53,008 nucleotides of DNA from Bacteroidales bacterium (GTDB lineage: Bacteria > Bacteroidota > Bacteroidia > Bacteroidales > B18-G4). The notes under the pieces were generated by a model. The model did no database searches and was not told the origin of the DNA. It was given only the letters and a program-made list of their open reading frames with translations. The stretch spans positions 1 to 53,008 of the forward strand of contig JAGYLD010000009.1 in assembly GCA_018401355.1 (NCBI GenBank), read 5' to 3'. Position numbers and translations under genes: made by a program. Positions 25,923-34,785 of the stretch are shown here, piece after piece. Numbering within the stretch: position 1 is the first letter of the stretch; every line of letters starts with the position of its first letter.

Positions 25923-26801
25923 TTGAAAAAAATGAAAAAGAATATATTTGGAATAATCATACTGATGGCCGTTATCATTTCCGCTTGCTCGGAACGTGTT
26001 GATATTGACCTGAATGATGAAAACAACAAACGGCTGGTTTTATATGGCTCTATCACCACCGACACCATAAAACATCAAGTAAGCCTGACCTATTCTGCAG
26101 ATTATTTCTTCAATGCCCCTCCACAACCGGTGTTGAATGCCCAGGTGAAAATTGAAGAATGGAACACCAACAAATCAAACCTTCTAAGGGTTATTGAGAT
26201 GGATCCATCTGGCAAAAATGATGGCATATATCAAACCCGCAACATTACTTATGCCAAAGAAAATCACTATTATAAATGTATTGCCATTGTTGATGATCCG
26301 GATATTGGAGGGACATACACGGCAGAATCTTTTTGTCCTCCCATTTCAAGGACCGATCTGGAAATCGAACTTGAATTTGAACCCGATTGGGGTGATGACG
26401 GATTTATGATTGTTAAATGCTATTATCAGGATCCACCAACACGAGAATGGTATCTTTTCAATATTTATAAAAATGGAATTCTTGTAACAGATTCCTTGTC
26501 GGAGAAATCTGTTACCGATGATGAATTCTACAATGGAGGTTATACCAATGGCATCGGAGTAGGATACCTGAACCAATCCCGTGAAGATGAAAAAGTCCGC
26601 TCCGGAGATACCATTAAGTTTCAGGCAGCCAGTATTCCGGAAAATTATGCCAAGTTCATATGGGAAGCCCAGGCCGAAATCCAGTTCAATACACCGCTAT
26701 TCAGCGGGCCTCCGGCCAATATTTCCAGCAACATCAACAATGGGGCCATTGGATACTTCTCAGCTTACTCAACAGCTTATGCGTCAACGGTTTATAACTA
26801 G
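25923..26801 (+). CDS. DUF4249 lipoprotein, partner of the TonB receptor
   Basis: This 292-residue protein has a lipoprotein signal with Cys22 in the lipobox ISAC. The body matches DUF4249, a beta-rich family encoded next to TonB-dependent receptors of this type. Opening phrases such as RLVLYGSITTDTIKHQVSLTYSADYF and NAQVKIEEW fit. It is probably a surface or periplasmic accessory that caps or feeds the receptor, by analogy with SusD. That role is inferred from gene context. I use ATG 25923; an ATG three codons later is equally possible. Confidence 0.83.
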   Translation: MKKMKKNIFGIIILMAVIISACSERVDIDLNDENNKRLVLYGSITTDTIKHQVSLTYSADYFFNAPPQPVLNAQVKIEEWNTNKSNLLRVIEMDPSGKNDGIYQTRNITYAKENHYYKCIAIVDDPDIGGTYTAESFCPPISRTDLEIELEFEPDWGDDGFMIVKCYYQDPPTREWYLFNIYKNGILVTDSLSEKSVTDDEFYNGGYTNGIGVGYLNQSREDEKVRSGDTIKFQAASIPENYAKFIWEAQAEIQFNTPLFSGPPANISSNINNGAIGYFSAYSTAYASTVYN

Positions 26802-26895
26802 ATATTGACTTTGTTTATTTTTTATCGTATATTGTGCAACAATTAAAGTTCATTGACGTTTTTTTTATAGGATTAACAAATAAATTGTTCCAAAA

Positions 26896-27084
26896 ATGCT
26901 TGAATACACAAAAACTATTCTTGACAAAGTAAGTTTTGATCAGTATTTGTTTTCCAAAGAACTCAAGAAGTCATTTAAATGGCTTCGGAAGGAAGAAGCC
27001 CTGACCTTATACACATGGTGTATGCTAACGTTCGGGGAAGTATATGGAGATCTGATTAAGGACGCCTTCAGCGCATTAAATTAA
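26896..27084 (+). CDS. Conserved-looking 62-residue protein of unknown function
   Basis: This small protein is helical and rich in K, E, L and aromatic residues (KKSFKWLRKEEALTLYTWCMLTFG). It has no signal peptide or clear membrane helix. A strong terminator follows directly, and it sits between two unrelated units, which supports it being a real monocistronic gene. The sequence feels like a conserved Bacteroidota short protein, but I cannot name a family. Confidence 0.65.
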   Translation: MLEYTKTILDKVSFDQYLFSKELKKSFKWLRKEEALTLYTWCMLTFGEVYGDLIKDAFSALN

Positions 27085-27111
27085 GTTTAAATTTTAAAAA
27101 AGCCACAGAAC

Positions 27112-27134
27112 CGGACCAATAGTCCGGTTTTTTT
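27112..27134 (+). terminator. Intrinsic terminator after the 62-residue gene
   Basis: A stem of ACCGGAC and GTCCGGT around a short loop is followed by seven T. The preceding run of A would give weaker termination for the opposite strand as well. Confidence 0.88.
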
Positions 27135-27237
27135 GTGCCCATTTTTTAAAAATCATAAAATCCTTTACTTCAGGATATTTTTTTAATATTTTTAATCCAT
27201 CGTATCATTACATCATGAAAAGTTATGTGAACTTTCA

Positions 27238-27245
27238 TATATTTG
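27238..27245 (+). promoter_or_regulatory. Candidate -7 element for purB
   Basis: TATATTTG matches TAnnTTTG. Transcription would start near 27251, downstream of the TTG at 27243, which supports ATG 27267 as the true purB start. The -33 box is not clear. Confidence 0.45.
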
Positions 27246-27266
27246 ACCACTTTAAAAATTGATATT

Positions 27267-28619
27267 ATGGAACTGACAACCGTTAGCGCAATATCACCGG
27301 TAGACGGCCGGTACCGCAAGAAGATTGAAACCCTTTCATATTATTTTTCAGAAGCAGCATTCATCAATTACAGGGTTTTCGTGGAAATTGAATATTTTAT
27401 TGCTTTATGCGAAATACCATTGCCCCAGCTAGAAGACATTCCAAAAGAAAAATTCGAAGAGTTAAGGGCCATCTCAAGGAATTTCACCTTCAAAGATGCC
27501 GAAGAAGTGAAGCAAATTGAAGCCACTACCAATCATGATGTGAAAGCGGTAGAATATTATATTAAGAAACGCTTCGATAAAATCAACCTGAAGGAATTTA
27601 AGGAATTCGTCCATTTTGGATTAACCTCACAGGATATCAACAATACTGCAGTTCCATATGCAACCAAGCTTTGTTATAATGAAGTTTATCTACCCATTGT
27701 CCATGAGCTGATCAAGAACCTGCAGCAAAAAGCAAAATCATGGAAGAATATCACCATGTTGGCAAGAACCCATGGACAACCGGCTTCCCCGACGAAACTT
27801 GGAAAAGAAATTTATGTATTTGTTGAAAGGCTTCAGGATCAGCTAAAGCTGCTCCATAACATCCCTTTTTCTGCTAAATTTGGAGGAGCAACCGGAAATT
27901 TCAATGCACATCATGTTGCTTATCCGGAAATCGACTGGATAAAATTTTCAGACAACTTTGTTAATAAGACACTTGGCCTAAAACGTTCTAAAACAACAAC
28001 CCAAATAGATCATTACGACCATCTTGCAGCCTTTTTTGACAACCTGAAAAGGATCAACACCATCCTTCTTGACTTCTCTAAAGATATGTGGACATACATT
28101 TCGATGGATTATTTCAAGCAGGCGATCAAGAAAGACGAGGTTGGTTCATCGGCAATGCCCCACAAAGTAAATCCTATTGATTTTGAAAATGCCGAAGGCA
28201 ACCTTGGCATTGCAAATGCTATCTTTGAACATCTCTCTTCAAAGCTTCCTGTTTCACGTCTTCAAAGAGACCTCACTGACTCCACGGTCAGCAGAAACAT
28301 CGGTGTACCCATAGCTCATTCTTTGATCTCGGCTAAATCATTGATCAAGGGCCTCAACAAACTTGTGATCAATGAAGTTAAAATTAAAGATGATCTGACA
28401 GACAATTGGGCTGTCGTTGCGGAAGCAATTCAAACCATACTCAGGAGGGAAAAATATCCGAATGCTTATGAACAGTTAAAAAAACTAACCAGGACCAATG
28501 AGAAGATCACAAAGGAAAGCATCCACAATTTTATTGATAAATTAAAGTTATCAAAAGGTATCAAAAAAGAATTAAAAGATATAACCCCGGAGAATTATAC
28601 AGGCATTAGCTCGCTCTAA
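27267..28619 (+). CDS. purB: Adenylosuccinate lyase
   Basis: I start this protein of about 450 residues at ATG 27267, because MELTTVSAISPVDGRY is the normal PurB opening and the predicted promoter excludes the earlier TTG. The enzyme cuts SAICAR and adenylosuccinate in purine synthesis. The fumarase/aspartase signature is present as SSAMPHKVNPIDFENAEG near 290-307, and ARTHGQPASPTK near 170 carries the catalytic-region histidine. The architecture is the long E. coli-like PurB type. It is 24 bases upstream of the ABC exporter gene. Confidence 0.96.
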   Translation: MELTTVSAISPVDGRYRKKIETLSYYFSEAAFINYRVFVEIEYFIALCEIPLPQLEDIPKEKFEELRAISRNFTFKDAEEVKQIEATTNHDVKAVEYYIKKRFDKINLKEFKEFVHFGLTSQDINNTAVPYATKLCYNEVYLPIVHELIKNLQQKAKSWKNITMLARTHGQPASPTKLGKEIYVFVERLQDQLKLLHNIPFSAKFGGATGNFNAHHVAYPEIDWIKFSDNFVNKTLGLKRSKTTTQIDHYDHLAAFFDNLKRINTILLDFSKDMWTYISMDYFKQAIKKDEVGSSAMPHKVNPIDFENAEGNLGIANAIFEHLSSKLPVSRLQRDLTDSTVSRNIGVPIAHSLISAKSLIKGLNKLVINEVKIKDDLTDNWAVVAEAIQTILRREKYPNAYEQLKKLTRTNEKITKESIHNFIDKLKLSKGIKKELKDITPENYTGISSL

Positions 28620-28643
28620 AAAAATTCGACGAAAACCCAATCT

Positions 28644-30464
28644 ATGAAAAGCTATCTGAGGATTCTGGCATATGTTAAACCATATTGGGTATATGCCATT
28701 TTGAATGTTCTATTCAATATACTAACCATCCTTTTTTCACTGTTTACCTTTGCCATGCTGGCTCCTTTTCTGAATCTGCTGTTTGAAAAGTCGCAAATGG
28801 TCACAGAGAAACCAGACCTTTCATTCAGTTCTGATGCCCTGATCGATTACCTCAACTACTGGATGAGTCAGATTATTATTTCACAAGGAAAAATGGATGC
28901 CCTTTTACTGATATGTATGGCCCTTCTGGGAGCATTTTTCCTGAGGAACCTTGCCAGGTTCATGTCTATGTATTTTCTGGCAAACGTCAGGATCGGAGCT
29001 GTTCGTGATATACGCAACCAGGTTTTCTCAAAGTTACTTATATTGCCTCTATCCTTTTATTCTTCCAGGAAAAAAGGGGATATCATGGCAAGGGTCACCA
29101 CAGATGTGCAGGAAGTGGAGTATTCCATCATGAACTACATGGAAATGATCATCCGTGATCCCATCACAATCATTGCCTATTTCATCTTCCTGCTGAGCAT
29201 GAGCCCACAACTTACTCTTTTCGTGATCATAGTCTTACCAGTCACAGGTTATATTATCGGTCAAATTGGCAAAACACTGCGTAAAAAATCAAAGGTTGGT
29301 CAGGCACGTTTTGCTGCTATGCTTTCCACCATTGAAGAATCAATTACAGGATTAAGGATCATAAAAGCCTTCAATGCCATAGGTTTCCTGGATAATAAGT
29401 TTTACGGACAAAACAAGTCATACGCAGACCTGTCCATGGGTATCTACCGGCGCAGAGACCTTTCATCCCCTCTGAGTGAATTTCTTTCTTCTGTAGTTAT
29501 CATTTTTGTACTCTGGTATGGCGGGAACCTTGTCCTGGGAAAGAATTCAACCATTAGCGCAGAAGTGTTCATAACTTACATCGCAGTATTCTCTCAGATA
29601 ATCCCTCCAGCAAAAACCTTTGCAACAGGTTTTTACAGCATGCAAAAAGGCATTGCCTCTGCCGACAGGATCTTTGAGATCCTGGATGCTGAAGAGATCA
29701 TTGAGGAAAAACCCAATGCTAAACCCATAAAAGATTTTAAGGAAGGGATAGAATACCGTAATGTCTTTTTCAGTTACGAGAAGGCATATGTTTTGAAAAA
29801 CATCAACCTCAAAATTCATAAAGGAAAAATTATTGCCCTTGTAGGACCCTCAGGCGGCGGAAAATCAACCCTGGTGGATATGTTGCCACGGTTTTATGAT
29901 GTAATAAAAGGAGACATTTTCATTGATGGTATTGACCTTCGTGATTACAAAATCAACGACATCAGAGGTTTGATGGGTATGGTCACACAGGAATCCATCC
30001 TGTTCAATGATACAGTATTCAATAACATTGCCTTCGGATTAAAAGGTGTTAGCGAGGACAGGATCATTGAAGCGGCAAAGATCGCCAACGCTCATGAGTT
30101 CATAGAGCAAATGCCGGAAGGTTACCAGACCAACATTGGCGACCGGGGCACAAAACTTTCCGGTGGACAGAAGCAACGCCTCTCCATTGCCAGGGCTATC
30201 CTGCGAAACCCACCCATCCTGATCATGGATGAGGCCACATCATCCCTTGACACAGAATCTGAAAGGCTGGTGCAAGACGCTTTATCCAAAGTAATGAGCA
30301 ACAGAACCTCTATAGTTATTGCACACCGGCTTTCCACCATTAAATTTGCCGATGAGATCATCGTGATCCAGAAAGGAGAGATCATAGAACGTGGCAACCA
30401 TAAAAAATTGTTGGAAAAAGATGGCATTTATAAGAAACTGCATGATTTACAAACGTTTGCTTAA
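28644..30464 (+). CDS. ABC exporter, fused permease and ATPase (MsbA-like)
   Basis: This 606-residue half-transporter has six membrane helices (about 15-330) and a C-terminal nucleotide-binding domain (about 365-606). Walker A is GPSGGGKST near 400, the signature is LSGGQKQR, Walker B is ILIMDEATS, and the H-loop is IVIAHRLST. The closest common relatives are MsbA-type lipid A flippases and multidrug exporters, and it works as a homodimer. In Bacteroidota this kind of gene is usually annotated only as an ABC transporter, so lipid A export is a plausible but unproven role. A hairpin follows the stop codon. Confidence 0.9.
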   Translation: MKSYLRILAYVKPYWVYAILNVLFNILTILFSLFTFAMLAPFLNLLFEKSQMVTEKPDLSFSSDALIDYLNYWMSQIIISQGKMDALLLICMALLGAFFLRNLARFMSMYFLANVRIGAVRDIRNQVFSKLLILPLSFYSSRKKGDIMARVTTDVQEVEYSIMNYMEMIIRDPITIIAYFIFLLSMSPQLTLFVIIVLPVTGYIIGQIGKTLRKKSKVGQARFAAMLSTIEESITGLRIIKAFNAIGFLDNKFYGQNKSYADLSMGIYRRRDLSSPLSEFLSSVVIIFVLWYGGNLVLGKNSTISAEVFITYIAVFSQIIPPAKTFATGFYSMQKGIASADRIFEILDAEEIIEEKPNAKPIKDFKEGIEYRNVFFSYEKAYVLKNINLKIHKGKIIALVGPSGGGKSTLVDMLPRFYDVIKGDIFIDGIDLRDYKINDIRGLMGMVTQESILFNDTVFNNIAFGLKGVSEDRIIEAAKIANAHEFIEQMPEGYQTNIGDRGTKLSGGQKQRLSIARAILRNPPILIMDEATSSLDTESERLVQDALSKVMSNRTSIVIAHRLSTIKFADEIIVIQKGEIIERGNHKKLLEKDGIYKKLHDLQTFA

Positions 30465-30472
30465 AAAACGAC

Positions 30473-30497
30473 TACATCCTGGTTTTCCCGGGATGTA
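30473..30497 (+). terminator. Hairpin terminator candidate after the ABC exporter
   Basis: TACATCCTGG and CCGGGATGTA form a 10-bp stem with one wobble pair around a T-rich loop. The downstream U-tract is interrupted (CTCACTTTTATT), so termination may be partial. Confidence 0.55.
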
Positions 30498-30529
30498 CTC
30501 ACTTTTATTCACTGCATTACAAAATTTCA

Positions 30530-30537
30530 TATTTTTG
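30530..30537 (+). promoter_or_regulatory. Candidate -7 element for the DUF5606 gene
   Basis: TATTTTTG matches TAnnTTTG and lies 14 bases before the ATG, implying a very short leader of about 8 bases. The -33 region is poor. Confidence 0.4.
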
Positions 30538-30551
30538 CAAAAATTAAATCA

Positions 30552-31052
30552 ATGGATCTGAAAGAAATCTTAGCCATTTCAGGAAAACCAGGATTGTATA
30601 AACTGCTCTCACAAACCAAAACCGGAGCCATTGTCGAATCCCTGCTCGATCAGAAACGTTTTCCTGTCTTCGCTCATGAAAAGATCTCCTCACTTGAAGA
30701 GATAAGCATTTTTACCGAAACAGACGACATCGCATTAAAAGATGTATTCAAAAAAATCAATGAAATCCGGGAAGAAAAACCTGCCCCCGATCCCAAAGGG
30801 AATGCACAGGAAATCAAAGATTTTTTTGAAGAAGTTGTTCCGGATTATGATAAGGAAAGGGTGTACCATTCCGACATAAAGAAAGTTCTTACATGGTACA
30901 ACCTGCTCCTGGGAAAAAATCTGCTTGATTTTTCAGAGGAAGAGGAAGAAAATGCAGAATCACCTTCTGAAAGCCCTGAAGAAAAAGCAAAGAACAAAGC
31001 CGAAGAGCCAAAGGCTGACGAAGAAGATATACCTGAAGACAAAAAAGAATAA
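30552..31052 (+). CDS. DUF5606 family protein with acidic C-terminal tail
   Basis: This 166-residue protein opens with MDLKEILAISGKPGLYKLL, the normal start of DUF5606, a Bacteroidota family of unknown function. The first 125 residues look globular and the last 40 form a low-complexity acidic and lysine-rich tail (from about residue 125), probably disordered. There is no signal peptide. It precedes pyrK by 163 bases; that gap contains a poorly conserved stretch resembling dispersed intergenic repeat and no gene. Confidence 0.8.
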   Translation: MDLKEILAISGKPGLYKLLSQTKTGAIVESLLDQKRFPVFAHEKISSLEEISIFTETDDIALKDVFKKINEIREEKPAPDPKGNAQEIKDFFEEVVPDYDKERVYHSDIKKVLTWYNLLLGKNLLDFSEEEEENAESPSESPEEKAKNKAEEPKADEEDIPEDKKE

Positions 31053-31215
31053 TCAAATATGCCGTCTCTTTGGTCTGAAAAATGGAAAAATGCCACAAAC
31101 ACAAGAAACACCATGCTCTACTTTTTAAAAATATGAACTTTGTGAATTCCTGTTGTCTCGCAGTCTTAGTGGTAAAAAAAAACATTGTAAAACAGCCTCA
31201 TTTTTCTAATAATAT

Positions 31216-31983
31216 ATGAAACTAGTCCGGGATTTTAAGGTTGCAGGATACAAGTGGCTGAATGAAAGCAATTTTATAATTGAACTCCAGTCGGCAGAAG
31301 ACCTCCCTCCAATTCACCCCGGGAATTTTGCTGAGATACAAGTCCCTGGCAATCCAAACGTATTTTTAAGGCGCCCGTTTTCAATCTATGATTGCGACCT
31401 CACATACAACACACTTTCCTTTTACGTAAAGATCATTGGAGAAGGGACAGCAACCCTGGGTAAGCTAAAGCAGGGAGACACTGTGAATCTGATCTTTCCA
31501 TTGGGCAATAAATTCGATACTGAAACTGAAGGGCCGGTACTGATCATTGGAGGTGGATCAGGCATAGCCCCCTTTCTTTTGCTTGGAAAAGAACTGAAAG
31601 AAAAAGGGATACCCATGACTTTTCTTGTCGGGGGCAGAACCTCCGGTGATGTGCATCTAACAGATGTATTTGGTCAATATGGAGATATTTTAATCACCAC
31701 AGAAGATGGATCTCAGGGAACAAAAGGGATGGTCACACATCATCCTGTTATTCAGGAAGAATCCTTTCCTTTTAAAAAGATTTTTACCTGCGGGCCAGAT
31801 CCAATGATGAAAGCTATCGCAGAAATAGCAAAGCAGAAAAGCGTGGAATGTGAAGCCTCTTTAGAAAACACCATGGCCTGTGGCTTTGGCGCCTGCTTAT
31901 GTTGTGTGGTTGAAACCACAACCGGCAACCGCTGTGTTTGCACCGACGGACCTGTATTCAATATAAAAGAGCTGGCATGGTAA
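31216..31983 (+). CDS. pyrK: Dihydroorotate dehydrogenase B, electron transfer subunit
   Basis: This 255-residue flavoprotein passes electrons from PyrD to NAD in pyrimidine synthesis. The FAD-binding motif LRRPFSIYD is near 55, the NAD-binding [10 protein letters not shown] near 112, and the C-terminus has the [2Fe-2S] cysteines in [10 protein letters not shown] plus a final cysteine in RCVCTDG. Its last seven bases overlap the pyrD start, so the subunits are probably made by coupled translation. Confidence 0.95.
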   Translation: MKLVRDFKVAGYKWLNESNFIIELQSAEDLPPIHPGNFAEIQVPGNPNVFLRRPFSIYDCDLTYNTLSFYVKIIGEGTATLGKLKQGDTVNLIFPLGNKFDTETEGPVLIIGGGSGIAPFLLLGKELKEKGIPMTFLVGGRTSGDVHLTDVFGQYGDILITTEDGSQGTKGMVTHHPVIQEESFPFKKIFTCGPDPMMKAIAEIAKQKSVECEASLENTMACGFGACLCCVVETTTGNRCVCTDGPVFNIKELAW

Positions 31984-32888
31984 ATCTGAATGTCAACATA
32001 GGAGCGTTAAAACTTAAGAATCCTGTAACTACTGCCTCAGGCACTTATGCATATGGTGAGGAATTCAGCGATTTTATGGACATCAGCAAGCTTGGAGGTA
32101 TCTTTGTAAAAGGTCTGACCCTGCACAACCGTGAAGGGAATGCATATCCCAGGATGGCAGAAACTGCCAGCGGCATGCTCAATTCCGTTGGCCTTCAAAA
32201 CAAAGGCATTGATCATTTTATTGCTCATATTTTTCCTGCGATAAAGAATTCGGGAACACAGATCATTGCCAATGTTAATGGCAGTACCATAGAAGACTAC
32301 ATTGCAGTATCAGAAAAGTTGAATGAGCTGAGAGGCATGGAAGCCATCGAACTTAACATCTCCTGCCCAAACGTTAAGGAAGGAGGTATGGCATTTGGCA
32401 TCAATCCAAAATCGGCCCGTGAGGCAACCGAGGCTGTTCGTAAGGTATATAAAAAGACCCTTATCGTAAAGCTATCACCCAACGTAACGCATATCGACGA
32501 AATGGCAAAGATCGTGGAAGATGCCGGTGCAGATGCAGTTTCCCTGGTCAACACTTTTCTGGGCATGGCCATCGATGCAGAAGCAAGAAAGCCCATTCTT
32601 TCTACCATTACCGGAGGCCTTTCAGGTCCTTGTATCAAACCCATCGCCCTCAGAATGATATGGCAGGTTTACAATGCTATTAAAGTGCCTGTTGTAGGCA
32701 TGGGCGGCATCATGAACGCCAAAGATGCCATTGAGTTCATCCTGGCAGGATCATCAGCCATTCAGGTAGGTACAGCAAACTTCGTTGATCCGGCCATATC
32801 TGTCAGGATCATTGAAGGAATAGAGGAATACTGTGACAGGTATGGGGTAAAAGATGTAAATGATTTGACAGGCAGCTTAAAGATTTAA
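31977..32888 (+). CDS. pyrD: Dihydroorotate dehydrogenase (class 1B catalytic subunit)
   Basis: I start at ATG 31977 ([16 protein letters not shown]); an earlier in-frame start would lie deep inside pyrK. The roughly 303-residue FMN barrel oxidises dihydroorotate to orotate. The class 1 catalytic cysteine is in [12 protein letters not shown] near 125-137, and [11 protein letters not shown] near 240 is the phosphate-binding loop for FMN. With PyrK it forms the NAD-linked type. The stop overlaps the TM2 gene on the opposite strand by four bases. Confidence 0.96.
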   Translation: MVNLNVNIGALKLKNPVTTASGTYAYGEEFSDFMDISKLGGIFVKGLTLHNREGNAYPRMAETASGMLNSVGLQNKGIDHFIAHIFPAIKNSGTQIIANVNGSTIEDYIAVSEKLNELRGMEAIELNISCPNVKEGGMAFGINPKSAREATEAVRKVYKKTLIVKLSPNVTHIDEMAKIVEDAGADAVSLVNTFLGMAIDAEARKPILSTITGGLSGPCIKPIALRMIWQVYNAIKVPVVGMGGIMNAKDAIEFILAGSSAIQVGTANFVDPAISVRIIEGIEEYCDRYGVKDVNDLTGSLKI

Positions 32889-33235
32889 ACTGATTTTGCA
32901 ATCACATCCACTTCATGTGCTACCTTCTGGTTGTATTCATAAGCCAGATCCTGGTAATTGATCAAGTCGATGATGGTACCAATGAAACACAAACCTGCAG
33001 TAAAAAGGTACAGCAACCCCATCCCAATCTGTCCGACAAGAAAACGCTGTACACCAGCTACTACAACAAATCCCAATAAAGTCGTTAACAGTATCATTTG
33101 GGGATCACGACGACGTGTACGGTAAACGTTTGCAAAGGTCTGTACCTGGTTTTCGTTGTATTCCTTTGTGATACTTTGCACAAGGACCAGCTCCCTTCCT
33201 TGTAATTCCGGTAAAAACTGATAAATGTTTGCCAT
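32885..33235 (-). CDS. TM2 domain protein
   Basis: This 116-residue protein has two hydrophobic helices at about 45-95 separated by a short turn ([17 protein letters not shown]), the TM2 module. The N-terminal half is polar. TM2 proteins occur widely without an agreed function. It lies three bases after the DUF2752 gene, a pairing I recall from other Bacteroidota, and the two may work together in the membrane. Confidence 0.8.
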   Translation of the reverse strand: MANIYQFLPELQGRELVLVQSITKEYNENQVQTFANVYRTRRRDPQMILLTTLLGFVVVAGVQRFLVGQIGMGLLYLFTAGLCFIGTIIDLINYQDLAYEYNQKVAHEVDVIAKSV

Positions 33236-33238
33236 TTT

Positions 33239-33634
33239 CTAATTTTTTTGAATGATATAATATTTATTGTAATTCTTAAAAACTGTAAAAACCCTGTAAA
33301 TCAATATAATAACTGCAACAATACCCAAAGGATGTGCTTTAAGAGAATTTATGACTTCTCCCCTGAACAACCAGGATATGGAATGTCCGAGACCACAACC
33401 AGGACAAAAATTAAATCCCATATTTTTCAGGGGACAAAGGCTGAAATGCCCGCATACAGGATCTGTAAAAGCCAGCGTTATCAAGGCCGCAATCCAAATA
33501 AATGCCTCCAGGTTATGCCTGAAAAAATGCCAACTTTTACTATTCAATACTGATGAAAGGAATTTTGCCAATTTTAATCTTAATGAACCAAATATAATAA
33601 AACATGAAGTACAAAGCAAAAAGAAATTCCCCAA
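33239..33634 (-). CDS. DUF2752 membrane protein
   Basis: This protein of at most 131 residues contains the DUF2752 core: LCPLKNMGFNFCPGCGLGHSISWLF with its CPGCG cysteines, flanked by two or three helices. The function is unknown. No ATG exists upstream of the core, so a TTG must be used; 33634 is the furthest possible, and TTG codons near residues 22 or 32 would suit homologs better. The start is therefore uncertain. Confidence 0.75.
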   Translation of the reverse strand: MGNFFLLCTSCFIIFGSLRLKLAKFLSSVLNSKSWHFFRHNLEAFIWIAALITLAFTDPVCGHFSLCPLKNMGFNFCPGCGLGHSISWLFRGEVINSLKAHPLGIVAVIILIYRVFTVFKNYNKYYIIQKN

Positions 33635-33671
33635 TAAATAAATGCACTGAACAAATTACCCTTGTCGTGCA

Positions 33672-34679
33672 TTAAATAATCTGAACCTCTCTTTCAAGTT
33701 CCACTCCAAATTTTTCCATGACCGATCCCCTAATTTTTTCTGATAAAGCCAGGATATCCCTGCCTGTTGCACCTCCATAATTCACCAAAACCAGGGCTTG
33801 TTTTTTATGCACTCCGGCATCCCCTTCCCGGTATCCTTTCCAACCACATTGTTCTATCATCCATCCAGCTGCCAATTTTATTTGTTTACCTTCCAGCCGG
33901 TAACCCGGGACCTCTTTGTATGCTTCTTTTAATCCTTCATAAAATTTATCACTAACCACAGGATTCTTAAAAAAGCTTCCGGCATTGCCCAGTTCTTCCG
34001 GATCAGGAAGCCTGGAAGAACGAATGTTGCGAACGGCATTTGCAATATTTTTAGTTGAGGGGTGTCTGACATTCATGCGTTGCAGCTCAGCATTAATGGC
34101 TCCATAGGAAGTATTAACCTGTGTATTTCTACTCAAACGGAAGGTAACATTTTCAATTATAAACCTATTACGAAATTCATTTTTAAACACACTATCCCTG
34201 TACCCAAATCTACAATCATTCCAGCCAAAAATAACCCTATTGCCACTCGACCTTTCAATGGCTTCAAGCTGAAAAAAATGATCTTTCATCTCTACTCCAT
34301 ATGCCCCAATGTTCTGTATAGGGCTGGCTCCTACCCTCCCAGGAATCATAACCAGGTTTTCAAGCCCACCCAGACCATTGTCAATAGTAAATGAGACCAG
34401 GTCATCCCATACTTCACCAGCACCGCACTTCACCAAGACAAAGTCATCCGGCTCAGGATATATTGCGATGCCCTTATTTTCCATAAGTAAGACATCACCA
34501 TCAAAATCACCGGTGAACAAAACATTTGATCCACCGCCCAAAACCAGGTATTCACTGCCTTTGGAATAATTCTCTTCCAGGAAATCCAGGATAATCAATG
34601 TGGAGGTTGCTTGTGTCAGTCTCCGACATTTAACATCCAAACCAAATGTATTTAAAGCCTTTAAAGATGAATTTTCCAT
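33672..34679 (-). CDS. murB: UDP-N-acetylenolpyruvoylglucosamine reductase
   Basis: I start at ATG 34679 (MENSSLKALNTFGLDV), because the upstream TTG lies within the predicted promoter. The 335-residue FAD enzyme reduces enolpyruvyl-UDP-GlcNAc to UDP-MurNAc in peptidoglycan synthesis. Motifs are VIGRVGASPIQNIGAYG-like near 115, RFGYRDSVFKNE near 165 (type I enzyme), the catalytic serine in GNAGSFFKNP near 235, and a C-terminal LVNYGGATGRDI. It has its own promoter and is divergent from the glycosyltransferase pair. Confidence 0.95.
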   Translation of the reverse strand: MENSSLKALNTFGLDVKCRRLTQATSTLIILDFLEENYSKGSEYLVLGGGSNVLFTGDFDGDVLLMENKGIAIYPEPDDFVLVKCGAGEVWDDLVSFTIDNGLGGLENLVMIPGRVGASPIQNIGAYGVEMKDHFFQLEAIERSSGNRVIFGWNDCRFGYRDSVFKNEFRNRFIIENVTFRLSRNTQVNTSYGAINAELQRMNVRHPSTKNIANAVRNIRSSRLPDPEELGNAGSFFKNPVVSDKFYEGLKEAYKEVPGYRLEGKQIKLAAGWMIEQCGWKGYREGDAGVHKKQALVLVNYGGATGRDILALSEKIRGSVMEKFGVELEREVQII

Positions 34680-34694
34680 GTTAACGATAAATGT

Positions 34695-34725
34695 CAAAGA
34701 TAATTCATCATCCTGAAAATAGAAA
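34695..34725 (-). promoter_or_regulatory. Promoter candidate for murB
   Basis: On the minus strand TATCTTTG (34695-34702) matches TAnnTTTG, with TTTC 19 bases upstream (34722-34725), one mismatch from the -33 TTTG. Transcription near 34689 leaves a leader of about 10 bases and rules out a start at 34697. Confidence 0.6.
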
Positions 34726-34785
34726 AAGTATTTTCACGTTTCATTATTGATGCTAACTTAGTGGAGCAACAAAAACCAAAACCCA

